Positions 43,258 to 53,372 of a DNA stretch of 64,000 nt are shown here, piece after piece; positions within the stretch are counted from its first letter, which is position 1; the number at the start of each line of letters is the position of its first letter. Source of the stretch: Novosphingobium sp. CF614. GTDB taxonomy: Bacteria; Pseudomonadota; Alphaproteobacteria; Sphingomonadales; Sphingomonadaceae. The notes beneath the pieces are model-generated. The model made no database searches. It was given only the letters and a program-made list of their open reading frames with translations, and had not been told where the DNA came from. The translations under genes and the position numbers were made by a program. The DNA lies in NCBI RefSeq assembly GCF_900113255.1, contig NZ_FOOR01000008.1:115541-179540 (forward strand). Direction: 5' to 3'.

Positions 43258-43670
43258 GCGAATGCCGCGATCGAAGCGGCATCGCGAAGTCCGGAGAATG
43301 CCGGCTCAACCATTCGCGCCCGGGGTTTGGAGCAATACCAAGTTTCCTGGAGCGAGACCTTTCATCGTTGCGAGGCGGCGAAGCAATCCATGGCAGCACC
43401 GGAACGCCCTGGATTGCCGCACCGCCTTCGGCGGCTCGCAATGACGAAACGGGGGAAGAACCGAGGGGAACAGGAGTTCCGATCAACGGAATTGAGTATC
43501 GCACCAAACGGTGATGATTGGAGCCTACGAAGCCATCTCTCCTTCAGGAGAAGAAGGTTGGGAGAGGGGATGGCACGGCGCCGCCCCTCTCTTCTCGATT
43601 TCGCGTCTTGTATTGGATTTCGGGTTCTTCGCGCCAGCCTTCGCGAGGCATGCTCAACGCATTTCCGGCG
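43258..43670. repeat. Convergent spacer filled with REP-like palindromes
   Basis: 413 bases between the second PhoB-like gene and typA. A paired element spans about 43365-43450: TTCATCGTTGCGAGGCGGCG, AAGCAATCCATGG, CCCTGGATTGC and GGCTCGCAATGACGAA form facing halves. Further right are the small hairpin TCTCCT-TC-AGGAGA (43538-43551) and GAGAGGGG..CCCCTCTC (43562-43591), which may end typA transcription. No gene is seen. Confidence 0.7.
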
Positions 43671-45503
43671 TTACGCGGCTTCCTTCTTGCGGCTGGCTTT
43701 CTTGCGCTCGTTCGGATCGAGGATCGCCTTGCGCAGGCGGATCGACTGCGGGGTGACTTCGACCATCTCGTCGTCGTCGATATAGGCGATGGCCTGTTCC
43801 AGCGTCATGACCTTGGGCGGGGTCAGGCGGATGGCGTCGTCCTTGCCGGTCGAACGGAAGTTCGTGAGCTGCTTGGACTTCATCGGGTTGACTTCGAGGT
43901 CGTCGGGCTTGGCGTTCTCGCCGATAATCATGCCCTCGTAGAGCTTCTCCTGGGGCTTCACGAAGAGAATGCCGCGCTCTTCCAGCGAATTGAGGGCATA
44001 GCCCACCGCCTCGCCGGTGCCGTTGGAGATCAGCACGCCATTCTGGCGGCCTTCGATGACGCCCTTGTAGGCGTCATACTTCTCGAACAGGCGGTTCATG
44101 ATGCCGGTGCCGCGCGTGTCCGAAAGGAACTCGCCGTGGTAGCCGATGAGCCCGCGCGAGGGTGCCGAGAACGTGATGCGGGTCTTGCCCAGGCCCGAGG
44201 GGCGCATGTCGGTGAGTTCGGCCTTGCGGCGCTGCATCTTCTCGACCACCGTGCCCGAATACTCGTCGTCGACGTCGATGACGACGGTTTCGTAAGGCTC
44301 GGTGCGCTGGCCGCTTTCATCGGTGCGGAACAGCACGCGCGGGCGGCTGATGCCGAGTTCGAAGCCCTCGCGGCGCATCGTCTCGATCACCACGCCGAGC
44401 TGAAGCTCGCCGCGGCCGGCCACTTCGAAGCTGTCCTTGTCTTCCGATTCGGTGACGCGGATGGCGACGTTGGTCTCCGCTTCGCGCATCAGGCGGTCGC
44501 GGATCATGCGGCTCGTCACTTTGTCGCCTTCGCGGCCGGCAAGCGGGCTGTCGTTGACCGAAAAGCGCATCGCCAGCGTTGGCGGGTCGATCGGCTGGGC
44601 CTTGATCGGCACGTTGACGGAGGGGTCGGCGATGGTGTTGGCCACGGTCGCCTTCTCGAGCCCGGCGAGCGCGATGATGTCACCGGCGCGGGCTTCCTCG
44701 ATCGGCACGCGGTCAAGGCCGCGGAAGGTCAGGACCTTGGACGCGCGGCCGACCTCGATGACCTTGCCGTTGGCATCGATGGCGCGGATCGGGTCGTTGA
44801 CCTTAAGCTTGCCGGACTGGACGCGGCCGGTGAGCACGCGGCCCATGAAGTTGTCGCGATCGAGCAAGGTGGCGAGGAAGCTGAACGGCGCGTCGACATC
44901 GAGGTCGGGCGCGGGCACGTGATCGATGATGAGCCGGAACAGGGGCTCCAGCGTGCCTTCGCGCGCGTCGATATCCTCGCTGGCATAGCCGTTGCGGCCG
45001 GAGGCGTAGAGCACAGGGAAGTCGAGCTGCTCGTCATGGGCTTCAAGCGCCACGAAGAGGTCGAACACCTCGTCGAGCACTTCGCTGGCGCGGCCGTCGG
45101 GACGGTCGATCTTGTTGACGACCACGATGGGGCGAAGGCCCAGGCCCAGCGCCTTGCCGGTGACGAACTTGGTCTGCGGCATCGCGCCTTCGGCCGAATC
45201 GACCAGCAGGATCACGCCATCGACCATCGAGAGGATGCGTTCCACCTCGGCGCCGAAGTCGGCGTGGCCGGGGGTATCGACAATGTTGATGCGATAGCCG
45301 TTCCATTCGATCGAGGTCGGCTTGGCAAGGATGGTGATCCCGCGCTCCTTTTCCAGATCGTTGGAATCCATCGCGCGTTCTTCCACGCGCTGGTTGTCCC
45401 GAAAAGTGCCGGACTGGCGGAAAAGCTGGTCGACAAGCGTGGTCTTGCCATGGTCGACGTGCGCAATGATTGCGATATTGCGCAGGGGAAGCGGGGCGGA
45501 CAT
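43671..45503 (-). CDS. typA: Ribosome-associated GTPase TypA/BipA
   Basis: 610 residues, usual length. TypA is a translational GTPase linked to ribosome assembly and stress. G1 is [14 protein letters not shown] near residue 14; the switch segment is [10 protein letters not shown]3 [10 protein letters not shown]4 NKIDRPDGR. The C-terminal domain shows the TypA-specific [18 protein letters not shown] and a basic tail ([13 protein letters not shown]). The start [16 protein letters not shown] at 45503 fits the family; earlier ATGs at 45518, 45542 and 45554 are unlikely. Monocistronic, diverging from the TonB receptor. Confidence 0.97.
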   Translation of the reverse strand: MSAPLPLRNIAIIAHVDHGKTTLVDQLFRQSGTFRDNQRVEERAMDSNDLEKERGITILAKPTSIEWNGYRINIVDTPGHADFGAEVERILSMVDGVILLVDSAEGAMPQTKFVTGKALGLGLRPIVVVNKIDRPDGRASEVLDEVFDLFVALEAHDEQLDFPVLYASGRNGYASEDIDAREGTLEPLFRLIIDHVPAPDLDVDAPFSFLATLLDRDNFMGRVLTGRVQSGKLKVNDPIRAIDANGKVIEVGRASKVLTFRGLDRVPIEEARAGDIIALAGLEKATVANTIADPSVNVPIKAQPIDPPTLAMRFSVNDSPLAGREGDKVTSRMIRDRLMREAETNVAIRVTESEDKDSFEVAGRGELQLGVVIETMRREGFELGISRPRVLFRTDESGQRTEPYETVVIDVDDEYSGTVVEKMQRRKAELTDMRPSGLGKTRITFSAPSRGLIGYHGEFLSDTRGTGIMNRLFEKYDAYKGVIEGRQNGVLISNGTGEAVGYALNSLEERGILFVKPQEKLYEGMIIGENAKPDDLEVNPMKSKQLTNFRSTGKDDAIRLTPPKVMTLEQAIAYIDDDEMVEVTPQSIRLRKAILDPNERKKASRKKEAA

Positions 45504-45795
45504 CGGTGGGCCTTGCATCAAAGAGGGGTGTGTCGCGGGCATGTTGCACCGCAATATCGCCGGGCCCTTAGCCGATCCGGGCTATTCCGGCAAGCATGCA
45601 CCTCAAATTGACAGGACCATCGCCCTCTGTGGCGCAACTGTCACAGCGGTGCGGATTGTCCGCAGATATTCGCGCGGATCGATTGTCCGGGGTCAAGGAA
45701 GACTCTAAAAAACCGTCCACGAACATGGTGAGCCCGGTGGATGAACGACGCGGGCAGCCGGACTAAGGAAGGGTCGCGGGATTTTGAAGGAGGGT

Positions 45796-48486
45796 ATGTC
45801 AGCAGCCCCGGGCGTGCGGCCGGTTCACGCATCGGCGGGGCGCATCGCCATGCGCCGGCTTCTCATGATCGGCGCCGCGCTTTTCTGGGCTCCGGGCGCG
45901 CTGGCCCAGGGCGCCGCGCCGGCTGCCGCACCGCCTGCGGGCGAGGAATCTTCCAGCACCATCATCGTCACGGCCACCAAGCGCGAGCAGACCTTGCAAG
46001 ACGTGCCGGTCGCGGTCAGCGTCACGACCGGCGCGACGATCGAGCAAGCGCAGATACGTGATCTCAAGGATCTGCAGTCGGTGGTGCCTTCGCTGCGGGT
46101 CAACCAGCTGCAAAACCTGGCGAATACCAATTTCTACATCCGCGGGTTCGGCAACGGTGCCAACAACGCAGGCATAGAGCCCTCGGTGGGGCTGTTCATC
46201 GATGGCGTCTATCGCTCGCGCTCGGCCTCGATGATCGCGGATTTTCCCGATGTCGAGCGAATCGAGGTGTTGCGGGGGCCGCAGTCTACGCTGTTCGGCA
46301 AGAACGCCTCGGCCGGCGTCATCTCGATCGTGACGCGCAAGCCGCAGTTCGAATTCGGCGGCAATGTCGAGGCGAGCTATGGCAATTACGATGCCATCGT
46401 CGTGAAGGGCATGGTCACCGGCCCGATCAGCGAGACCCTGGCGGCCAGCATCGCCGGCGGCTTCAACACGCGCGGCGGCATCGTCAGGGACCTCGCCACC
46501 GGCGAGCGCACCAACGATCGCGACCGCTGGTTCGCGCGCGGGCAGCTGCTGTTCGATAATCACGAAGGCCTCGAGGTCCGCTTGATCGGCGACTATGGCA
46601 AGATCGACGAGAACTGCTGCGCGGCGGTGAATTTGCGCCAGGCGCTGCCGACGGCGGCGATCTTCGCGCTGGGCGGGGCGGTCACGCAGCCGGGCCAGAA
46701 GTACGACAACATCACCTACAACAATTTCGAATCGTCGAACGAGATCAAGAACTGGGGCTTCTCCGCCCAGGTCGACCATGACCTGGGCGCCGCCAAGCTG
46801 ACCTCGATCACCGCCTACCGCCGTACCGATGCGCTGGCCAACCAGGATTCCGATTTCTCCAGCGCCGACCTGCTGGGGCGCAACTGGCAGGACCTGCGGA
46901 TCAAGACCTTCACCCAGGAACTGCGCGCCAGCTTCGACATCGGCGAGAAGCTCCACGGCCTCGTCGGCGGCTACTACTTCGACGAGAAGATCGACCAGGA
47001 CAACCAGGTCTACTGGGGCGAGGACGCGCGCGGCTATGCCGACCTGCTGGTGCAGAGCCTGACCGGCGGCGGCTACAACATCGGCCACAAGAACGCGCGG
47101 GACCTGGAACTCATCCTCGGCTCGCTGGAGGGCAATCCGGCCAAGTACCTGGACAAATTCTTCGTCCCCGGCACCGGGCTTACCGAAAACTACACCCTCG
47201 GGAACAAGGCTTACTCGTTCTTCGGCCAGCTCGATTTCGAGGTCGCCACCGGCCTCACCCTGACCGGCGGGATCAACTATACCCACGACAGCAAGCGTTT
47301 CGCCACCGCCACCACTTCGAACGACACTTTCGCCGGTGTCGATCTGGTGGCGAATGGGCGGACGGCGATCCTCGTGCAGGGCTTGCAAGGCTTCGGCGTC
47401 AATCCGTCCGATCCGGCGGCCGTCGCCGCTTTCGCGACCAATCCGGCGACCGCGCCATACTACCAGGCGGTGGTGGCCTATGCCGATGCCAACAAGGCCA
47501 ACCCGGCGGTGAACACGCTGCTGGGCCTGAAGGCGCTGCAGTATTTCCCGCCGTTCATGAACGTGCCCAACGCGGTCGAACCCGGCAAGGTGAGCGACGG
47601 CGATTTCAGCTATACCGCGCGCCTGGCCTGGGACGTGACGCCCACGGTCAACGTCTACGCCGCCTGGGCGACCGGCTACAAGGCCGCCTCGATCAACCTT
47701 TCGCGCGACAGCCGGCCAACCCCGGCCGACCTTGCGGCTTTGCGCGCGCGGGGCCTGGCGGTGACCAACCTGGCCTCGGGCAGCCGCTATGCCGATCCGG
47801 AGGATTCGACGGTCTACGAGCTCGGTTTCAAGGGCAACTGGGGGATCGTTTCGGCGAATGTCGCGGTGTTCAAGCAGGTCATCAAGAACTTCCAGTCGAA
47901 CATCTTCACCGGTTCGGGCTTCTTCCTTGCCAACGCGGGCAAGCAATCGGCTTTCGGCGTCGAGTTTGAGGGTTCGGCCAGGCCGGTCGATCCGCTGACG
48001 TTGACGCTGTCGATGACCTATCTCGACGCCAAGTACGACAAGTTCGTGCTTTCGGCCTTCGGGGACCTGTCCGGTACCCGCCCGGCCGGCGCCAGCCCGC
48101 TTTCGGTGACGTTCGGCGCCGAACTGGTGCAACCGGTGAGCGGCCATGGCGACCGGATCATCCTGCGGGGCGACTATCACTACGAAGCGCCCTTCCAGCT
48201 GGTGGAGGGATTGCCCGGCCTGGTGGTGCGCGATTCTTCGGGCAATGTCACCAGCGTGGCGGCCGCGCTCGCGGCCGCGCGGGAATTCAAGCAGGACATC
48301 AACGACGTGAATGCCTCGCTCACTTACGCGATGGCGAACGGCGTCGAGCTTTCGGTCTGGGGCCGCAACCTGCTGGATGACCGCACGATCCTCCAGATTT
48401 TCGACAGCCCGGCACAGCCCGGGTCGATCACGGGCTATCCGAACCAACCGCGCACTTATGGTGCGGCGGCGCGCTACCGATTCTAA
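45796..48486 (+). CDS. TonB-dependent outer-membrane receptor
   Basis: 896 residues. A signal peptide (MRRLLMIGAALFWAPGALAQ) precedes a TonB box region (STIIVTATKREQTLQDVPVAVSV), a plug domain (YIRGFGNGANNAGIEPSVGLFIDGVYR, VERIEVLRGPQSTLFGKNASAGVISI) and a barrel ending in a terminal Phe (YGAAARYRF). Long barrel loops around 470-600 are Ala/Asn rich. Substrate unknown; this subfamily is greatly expanded in sphingomonads. The start could be 45796 (AGGAGG immediately upstream) or the ATG at 45850 at the signal peptide. A TonB protein gene follows on the same strand after 176 bases. Confidence 0.93.
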   Translation: MSAAPGVRPVHASAGRIAMRRLLMIGAALFWAPGALAQGAAPAAAPPAGEESSSTIIVTATKREQTLQDVPVAVSVTTGATIEQAQIRDLKDLQSVVPSLRVNQLQNLANTNFYIRGFGNGANNAGIEPSVGLFIDGVYRSRSASMIADFPDVERIEVLRGPQSTLFGKNASAGVISIVTRKPQFEFGGNVEASYGNYDAIVVKGMVTGPISETLAASIAGGFNTRGGIVRDLATGERTNDRDRWFARGQLLFDNHEGLEVRLIGDYGKIDENCCAAVNLRQALPTAAIFALGGAVTQPGQKYDNITYNNFESSNEIKNWGFSAQVDHDLGAAKLTSITAYRRTDALANQDSDFSSADLLGRNWQDLRIKTFTQELRASFDIGEKLHGLVGGYYFDEKIDQDNQVYWGEDARGYADLLVQSLTGGGYNIGHKNARDLELILGSLEGNPAKYLDKFFVPGTGLTENYTLGNKAYSFFGQLDFEVATGLTLTGGINYTHDSKRFATATTSNDTFAGVDLVANGRTAILVQGLQGFGVNPSDPAAVAAFATNPATAPYYQAVVAYADANKANPAVNTLLGLKALQYFPPFMNVPNAVEPGKVSDGDFSYTARLAWDVTPTVNVYAAWATGYKAASINLSRDSRPTPADLAALRARGLAVTNLASGSRYADPEDSTVYELGFKGNWGIVSANVAVFKQVIKNFQSNIFTGSGFFLANAGKQSAFGVEFEGSARPVDPLTLTLSMTYLDAKYDKFVLSAFGDLSGTRPAGASPLSVTFGAELVQPVSGHGDRIILRGDYHYEAPFQLVEGLPGLVVRDSSGNVTSVAAALAAAREFKQDINDVNASLTYAMANGVELSVWGRNLLDDRTILQIFDSPAQPGSITGYPNQPRTYGAAARYRF

Positions 48487-48662
48487 GACCGGAGCGCGAA
48501 GGCGGGCCAGGCGGGAGGGAGGAGACGCCGGGCACGCAGACTGACGCAGGGGTGCGCGGCCGGGGGGCCGTGCATCCCTTTTTCTTGTTCCCCGGACATC
48601 CGAGTCGCTTGTTGGCGCAGCCGATCATTGCTTCGCCGGCGCCGTCCATGGCATGGCGGGGC

Positions 48663-49385
48663 ATGACACGGGCCGATCTCGCCATGGGACACCGGATGCG
48701 GTGGGGTGTGGCCGGTCTTGTCCTGCTTATCCACATCGTGATGATCGCCGGCCTGATTCGCGCCTTTACCCCCCAGTTCGCCGCGACGGTGGTCCACACC
48801 ATCACGCAGGCATTCACGGTGCCCATGCCGTCGCGATCTCCTCCGGTCGATCCTGCGTCGCCGCGCGTTGAGCCTCAGCCGCGGGAGGGTGCCGCCAGTG
48901 CGCCGGGCAAGAAGGCGCGTCCGCGCGCGGTCGAGGCGCCCCGGGTGACGCTTGCCGTGAAACCGACCCCGGCGCCGCCGATTCCCGGCCAGGGCGATGC
49001 CAGCGCTTCGGGCGCGCGCGCCGAAGGGGAGGGCGCCGGGGCATCGGGAACAGGCATCGGCATGGGTTCGGGAGCGAGCGGAGCGGGGCAGGGCGGCGGC
49101 TCGGGCAGTCCCACGGTCAAGATCGCGGGCGATATCAATTCGGCGAAAGACTATCCGCGCGCCAGCCGCGACCTGAGGATCGGCGCGGCGGTCACCGTCG
49201 AACTGGCCATCGGCGCCGATGGGCGGGTCAGGGCGTGCCGCGTGGTCCAGCCCAGTCCCGATGCCCAGGCCGACCGCATCACCTGCGAACTGGCGACAAG
49301 GCGCTTCCGCTTCCGCCCCGCGGCCGACGGCGCAGGCAACCCGATCGAAGCGATCTACCGCTGGCGGCAACGCTGGTTCTATTAG
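48663..49385 (+). CDS. TonB-family energy transducer
   Basis: 240 residues. One N-terminal membrane anchor (WGVAGLVLLIHIVMIAGLI) is followed by a long Pro/Ala/Gly-rich periplasmic linker (PKKARPRAVEAP, then a Gly/Ser-rich run near 130-155). The C-terminal TonB domain is YPRASRDLRIGAAVTVELAIGADG..CELATRRFRFRPA. It would energise outer-membrane receptors, presumably the adjacent one. ExbB and ExbD are not nearby. Alternative in-frame starts lie at 48552, 48648 and 48684. Confidence 0.88.
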   Translation: MTRADLAMGHRMRWGVAGLVLLIHIVMIAGLIRAFTPQFAATVVHTITQAFTVPMPSRSPPVDPASPRVEPQPREGAASAPGKKARPRAVEAPRVTLAVKPTPAPPIPGQGDASASGARAEGEGAGASGTGIGMGSGASGAGQGGGSGSPTVKIAGDINSAKDYPRASRDLRIGAAVTVELAIGADGRVRACRVVQPSPDAQADRITCELATRRFRFRPAADGAGNPIEAIYRWRQRWFY

Positions 49386-49516
49386 GATGCGTCGAGATCC
49401 GGCCCATGCCAGGTTGCAAACGGCAGCTTTCCGCGCTTCTGGCGCTCACGCACAGTGAACTACGCTTGCATGCTTCGTCATTGCGAGCCGCCGAAGGGAA
49501 TGCAGGAAACCCGGGA
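49386..49516. repeat. REP-like half element in convergent spacer
   Basis: Between the TonB gene and the chemotaxis receptor. CTTCGTCATTGCGAGCCGCCGAAGGGAATGCAGG at about 49474-49507 matches the half element at 361-395 and part of the 43.4-kb element. Confidence 0.65.
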
Positions 49517-50917
49517 TCAGAATTCCGACCAGTCGGCGGGCTCGGCGAGCTTGAGGGCCGTGTTGCCATGCGTCGCCGGGCGGGGGGACGATGAGCGTAC
49601 GGTGCTCCGGCGCGTGGCCGCCGCCGGCATCATGCGGCGTGCCCCGCTGATGCTGAAGTTTCCGACGATCTTCGACAGTTCGCGCGCCTCGTCCGTCAAC
49701 GAACGTGCTGCGGCGGTCGATTCCTCGACCATCGCCGCATTCTGCTGCGTCACGCGATCGAGATCCGCCACCGCCGAGTTGACGTGATTGAGATTGACCG
49801 CCTGGTTCTGCGCGCTCGAGGCAATGCCGGAAATCAGCGTGTTGATCTCGCCCACGCGGGTAACGATCTTGGATAGCAGGCTGCCGGTATCGCCAACCAG
49901 CCTGACGCCCGCTTCGACTTGCTCGCTCGAGGCGTTGATGAGGGCGGAGATGTCCTTGGCGGCGTCGGCCGAACGCTGGGCCAGCGCGCGCACTTCGTTG
50001 GCGACCACCGCGAAGCCCTTGCCCGCGTCGCCAGCGCGCGCGGCCTCGACGCCGGCGTTGAGGGCCAGCAGGTTGGTTTGGAAGGCGATCCCGTCGATCA
50101 CGCCGATGATCTGTTTGATTTCCTGGGCGGACTGCTCGATCGCGGCCATGGCCTTCTCCGCCTGCTCGACCACGGTGCCGCCCTCGGCGGCTTCCCGATG
50201 GGCGTTGGCGATCGACTGCTGGGCGTTGACGGCGGCTTCGGCGGCCTCGTTGACGCCCCGCGTCACTTGATTCATCGCCGCCGAAGTCTGCTCAAGGCTG
50301 GCCGCCTGCTGCTCGTTGCGCTGCGCGAGGTCGTCCGAGGCGGTGTGGATTTCCGATGCACCGTCCAGCACCGAATTCGCGGTTTCATGGACCGAGGAAA
50401 TTGCCGCGGCAAGCGAATCGATCGCCAGGTTGAAATCTTCGCGCAGTCCGTCATACCCATCGGGGAAAGGCGTGCGGATCTGGCAGTCCAGCTTGTTCTT
50501 CGCAAGGTCCTGCAACGCGCTGCTGAGCGCGACGACCACGGCTTCCTGCACTTCCCGGTTCCGCTGTACGCTGACGGCATTGTCGCGAAAGGTTGCCATC
50601 GCCTTGGTCATGCGGCCCACGCAGTCGCTGTAGTCGGTGTAGCGGATCTGGCTCACCGTGTCTCCGGCGGCGAGGCCTTCCATGCGGGCAACGGTGTTCA
50701 CGTAAGGCGTGCAGATGCGGTTTCCGGTCAGCAGGACGGTGGTGATCGTCGCGATCAGCACCGCGGCGGCGGCGGCGATCGCTACGGTGCCAGGGAGGCC
50801 GCCGGTGACGGCAAGCACCGTGGCGGCAAGGCCGATGCCGGCCAGGACGCCGTGCACCAACAGCAAGATTTCGAATTTCTTGCGGATGGGCGCGTTCATT
50901 TCAAACCACTTCAGCAT
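49517..50917 (-). CDS. Methyl-accepting chemotaxis protein
   Basis: 466 residues. Two closely spaced N-terminal membrane helices ([22 protein letters not shown] and [20 protein letters not shown]) have almost no periplasmic domain between them. A HAMP-like linker follows, then the signalling coiled coil with the conserved hairpin tip [36 protein letters not shown]. The tail ends in PADWSEF, like the CheR/CheB-docking ends of alphaproteobacterial receptors. With no external sensor, it probably senses a cytoplasmic or membrane signal. AGGAGTAGGC precedes the ATG. No che genes are adjacent. Confidence 0.94.
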   Translation of the reverse strand: MLKWFEMNAPIRKKFEILLLVHGVLAGIGLAATVLAVTGGLPGTVAIAAAAAVLIATITTVLLTGNRICTPYVNTVARMEGLAAGDTVSQIRYTDYSDCVGRMTKAMATFRDNAVSVQRNREVQEAVVVALSSALQDLAKNKLDCQIRTPFPDGYDGLREDFNLAIDSLAAAISSVHETANSVLDGASEIHTASDDLAQRNEQQAASLEQTSAAMNQVTRGVNEAAEAAVNAQQSIANAHREAAEGGTVVEQAEKAMAAIEQSAQEIKQIIGVIDGIAFQTNLLALNAGVEAARAGDAGKGFAVVANEVRALAQRSADAAKDISALINASSEQVEAGVRLVGDTGSLLSKIVTRVGEINTLISGIASSAQNQAVNLNHVNSAVADLDRVTQQNAAMVEESTAAARSLTDEARELSKIVGNFSISGARRMMPAAATRRSTVRSSSPRPATHGNTALKLAEPADWSEF

Positions 50918-51354
50918 TGCCTACTCCTGTCGAAAGCCGTTTCCCGCCCCCCGGGAATGGCGATCGTTCGTGATCCGGAGCGGATTCGCTGTATCGACGA
51001 ACCGGCCCGTCGTTCGACTGATAGTATATAAAGGATGGCATCCGATCGCTAAGGAGATACGGCGATATACATAGAACGCCTTCAAGTTGATCGTTCGCGA
51101 TCGACAGTCCGACTAGCGCGATCTCCAAGAATATCGAAGAAGAGGCTTGCCGTTCCATGTACAGCGCGGGAGGGGGGTGGAAAATCCCGGCACCGTCCCT
51201 GGTCGCCGGCGCGTGAACGGGAGCAAACGGCCACGGACGCCAAACGACAAGACGCGACGGGTTTCCCCGCCGCGCCTTGCCCTCTCCCCCCATTCCCTCG
51301 GCCCCTTGGTGCGACCCGAAAGACCCCGTAGAGCTCCTTGTATCAGGCCAGGCG
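50918..51354. other. Intergenic region upstream of the chemotaxis receptor
   Basis: 437 bases. It contains an AT-rich stretch (51020-51080) that is the likely promoter region for the receptor gene and a small perfect hairpin GATCG-TTCG-CGATC at 51090-51103 (a UUCG-type loop). No coding frame has a convincing start. Confidence 0.5.
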
Positions 51355-51690
51355 TCAGGCCAGCTTGCGCTGCAGCCTGACAAGCGCGCGGTCGATCTCG
51401 GCCTTTGCGGCTGCGTCGATCTCGCCCTTGACCACCCGATAGACGATCCGCCCGTTTTCCACCGAATAGGCCACCGTCGCCATGCCGTCATTGAAGCTGG
51501 CAAGGTAGAGCGCTGGCTTGCGTTGGATCAGGGCGATATCGTCCGCTCGGGGAACCAGGGTGTCCCGCATGTAGTAGGCACCGGTCATCGCACCGGGTTC
51601 GACCCTGCTGTCGCTGGCCCAACCCGTACCAGACACTGCCATTGCGAACAGGATCAGGCCCGTTTGCAACGCTGTCAGGATCTGCTTCAT
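51355..51690 (-). CDS. Small exported protein of unknown function
   Basis: 111 residues. It has a clear signal peptide (MKQILTALQTGLILFAMAVSGTGWA, cleavage near residue 25). The mature part is about 85 residues with no cysteine and an alpha/beta look (GAYYMRDTLVPRADDIALIQ, ALYLASFNDGMATVAYSVENGRIVYRVVKG), ending in a basic helix. AGAGGATG lies about 9 bases upstream of the ATG at 51690. I do not recognise a family. It diverges from the PhnA-domain gene. Confidence 0.75.
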   Translation of the reverse strand: MKQILTALQTGLILFAMAVSGTGWASDSRVEPGAMTGAYYMRDTLVPRADDIALIQRKPALYLASFNDGMATVAYSVENGRIVYRVVKGEIDAAAKAEIDRALVRLQRKLA

Positions 51691-51974
51691 GACATCATCC
51701 TCTTCCCCGGCGGTGCCGTTCATGCGGCCCGCCTTTCTCTTCGTCGCTTGTAACATTGCCCTTGCCGTATCGAAAGCAAACATTACTCAATAAGCTTAGG
51801 AATCGGCCATTTTTGCGTTGCAATATGATTTGCGTACCGGGTGGTATTTCTTTCCACTTTACTTTTGCCAAGCGCTCGCCCCTGCGTCGAGCGCCGGCGA
51901 GCCCGGTCGGAAGCTCTGGCGTGAGGGCCTGGATCCTGCCATGGCGCTTCGCGCAGACAGCGGAGGAGACGGCC

Positions 51975-52304
51975 ATGGCAGGCACCGAAGGCGACGAGGA
52001 CTACGTCTACGACGAGGAGAGCGGCGAGTGGATGCCTGCATCCGAACTCGCGGCGAAGCGCGCGGCTTCCGGCGAGGCGGCGGGCGAGGAGCTGGTCGTG
52101 CGCGATGCGGTGGGGAACGTCCTGGCCGATGGCGACCAGGTAACGCTGATAAAGGACCTGGAGGTCAAGGGCGCCGGCCAGACGCTGAAGCAGGGCACGG
52201 TGATAAAATCGATCCGGTTGACCGGGGATGCGCAGGAAATCGACTGCAAGTACCCCGGCATCAAGGGCCTGGTCCTGCGCGCCGAGTTCGTAAGGAAGCG
52301 TTGA
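51975..52304 (+). CDS. PhnA/YjdM-domain protein without the zinc ribbon
   Basis: 109 residues. The C-terminal about 70 residues are a clear PhnA domain (VRDAVGNVLADGDQVTLIKDLEVKGAGQTLKQGT, then IDCKYPGIKGLVLRAEFVRKR). In typical YjdM/PhnA proteins the first 35 residues form a four-Cys zinc ribbon. Here the N-terminus (TEGDEDYVYDEESGEWMPASEL) is acidic and has no cysteine. Despite the old name, the family has no proven part in phosphonate use. GGAGGAG 8 bases before the ATG at 51975 fixes the start. Confidence 0.88.
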   Translation: MAGTEGDEDYVYDEESGEWMPASELAAKRAASGEAAGEELVVRDAVGNVLADGDQVTLIKDLEVKGAGQTLKQGTVIKSIRLTGDAQEIDCKYPGIKGLVLRAEFVRKR

Positions 52305-52337
52305 TCGCGCCTCCGCGCATGCGGAGGTGGGGCGTGG

Positions 52338-52784
52338 TTATTCCCCGCCGGTGTGAGGCTGGCGGTCGGTCCAGCCGCAGCCCTTCCGCAAATCCCCGCC
52401 CACTTGCAGCGTTACCATGTAAGGATAGCGGCGGTCGGACATGCCATCGTTGCACTGCCCGGGCGTGATCGCCAGCGTCATCGCGCCCGCCGCCAGTTGC
52501 CCGCTGAACGACAGCCCGCCGCGCCCGGCGAACCGGCTGACCTTGATGGTTTCGCCGTCAAGGTTGTCCGGCGTGGAATAGGTCAGCCTGGAGCCGGAAA
52601 CCTGGCCGCTCCAGAATGGCTCGGTGCCGGTGAAGCGCACGGTCTCGCTTTCGGAGATGTCGTGCCAGGGCTGGTGGTCCTCCCTATTTCCCGGCACCTT
52701 GTCTCCTCCCGAATGACAGGCGGCGAGCAGGAGCGACACCGCCACCAGCGCACGGCGCGAGGAGGGAAGGGGACGAAAGGCCAT
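52338..52784 (-). CDS. COG3650-like lipoprotein
   Basis: 148 residues. A lipoprotein signal (ALVAVSLLLAAC) places the lipid-bearing Cys near residue 21. The mature domain has the GTEPFWSGQVSGSRLTYS motif typical of COG3650-type membrane proteins of unknown function. Four further Cys/Trp-rich features (GQCNDGMSDRRYPY, KGCGWTD) suggest a disulfide. It converges closely (33 bases) with the PhnA-domain gene. Function unknown; probably envelope-associated. Confidence 0.82.
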   Translation of the reverse strand: MAFRPLPSSRRALVAVSLLLAACHSGGDKVPGNREDHQPWHDISESETVRFTGTEPFWSGQVSGSRLTYSTPDNLDGETIKVSRFAGRGGLSFSGQLAAGAMTLAITPGQCNDGMSDRRYPYMVTLQVGGDLRKGCGWTDRQPHTGGE

Positions 52785-53093
52785 GTGCCCGGCGTTACCG
52801 CCAAGCCCATCCCCGGACAAGCGTTTCACCGTTCTCGCCACGGCGACGTCAGGCCCCGGGCCGCGTTTTAACGGGGCTGGCGGGATGAAATCGGCATTGG
52901 CCGCGATAAATCCGTCCGTCCGCGCGCCAACTTTATTACGCGTTATTAAGCATATGCAGCGAATCATGCAAATTTTGCAACATGACATTCGTTCAATGAA
53001 ATTGCGCTGCGAAGCAACATTACGTCATGCTGCATCGCAACAACACAAGAGATGCCCGGGGCAATCTTCCTGCATCCAACTAGGGATATTGCC
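52785..53093. other. AT-rich promoter region with palindrome
   Basis: 309 bases between divergent small exported-protein genes. The stretch 52925-53040 is strikingly AT-rich for this genome. It contains a 13-bp palindrome TGCAAA-T-TTTGCA at 52967-52979. This is the likely promoter of the gene at 53094, and perhaps an operator. Confidence 0.55.
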
Positions 53094-53372
53094 ATGTTCA
53101 AGTCCATTTTCGGCACCGTCGCCGCCACGCTCGCCATCCTGCCCGCCGTGGCTCACGCCGGCGAAGCCCACGAATTCTCTCATGAAGGCGTGAACTACGC
53201 CTACACCGCCGAACAGAAGGACGGCGTCACGGTGATCAAGGGCCGCACCTCGGCCGGGGAACCGTTTCGCCTCGCCGTCAAGGGCAACCGCGTGACGGGT
53301 ACGTTCGACGATCATTACGTCAGCTTCACCAAGGCCGACGTGGCCCGCCTCACGGCACGGTCGGCCGATTGA
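53094..53372 (+). CDS. Small exported protein of unknown function
   Basis: 92 residues. Signal peptide FKSIFGTVAATLAILPAVAHA (cleavage near 22), then about 70 residues of likely beta structure (EFSHEGVNYAYTAEQKDGVTVIKGRTSAGEPFRL). The pattern of a small secreted domain with two repeated hairpins is all that can be said. AGGGAT precedes the ATG at 53094, and the promoter region is AT-rich, suggesting good expression. No family recognised. Confidence 0.75.
   Translation: MFKSIFGTVAATLAILPAVAHAGEAHEFSHEGVNYAYTAEQKDGVTVIKGRTSAGEPFRLAVKGNRVTGTFDDHYVSFTKADVARLTARSAD

Noticed and set aside
43365..43450. Facing palindromes as a CRISPR-like or MITE insertion
   Set aside because: No target-site duplication or terminal repeat pair of MITE type was visible; the modules match REP-like repeats elsewhere in the window.
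45799..48447. 882-codon frame antisense to the TonB receptor
   Set aside because: Overlaps a clear receptor gene; no recognisable fold or start site.
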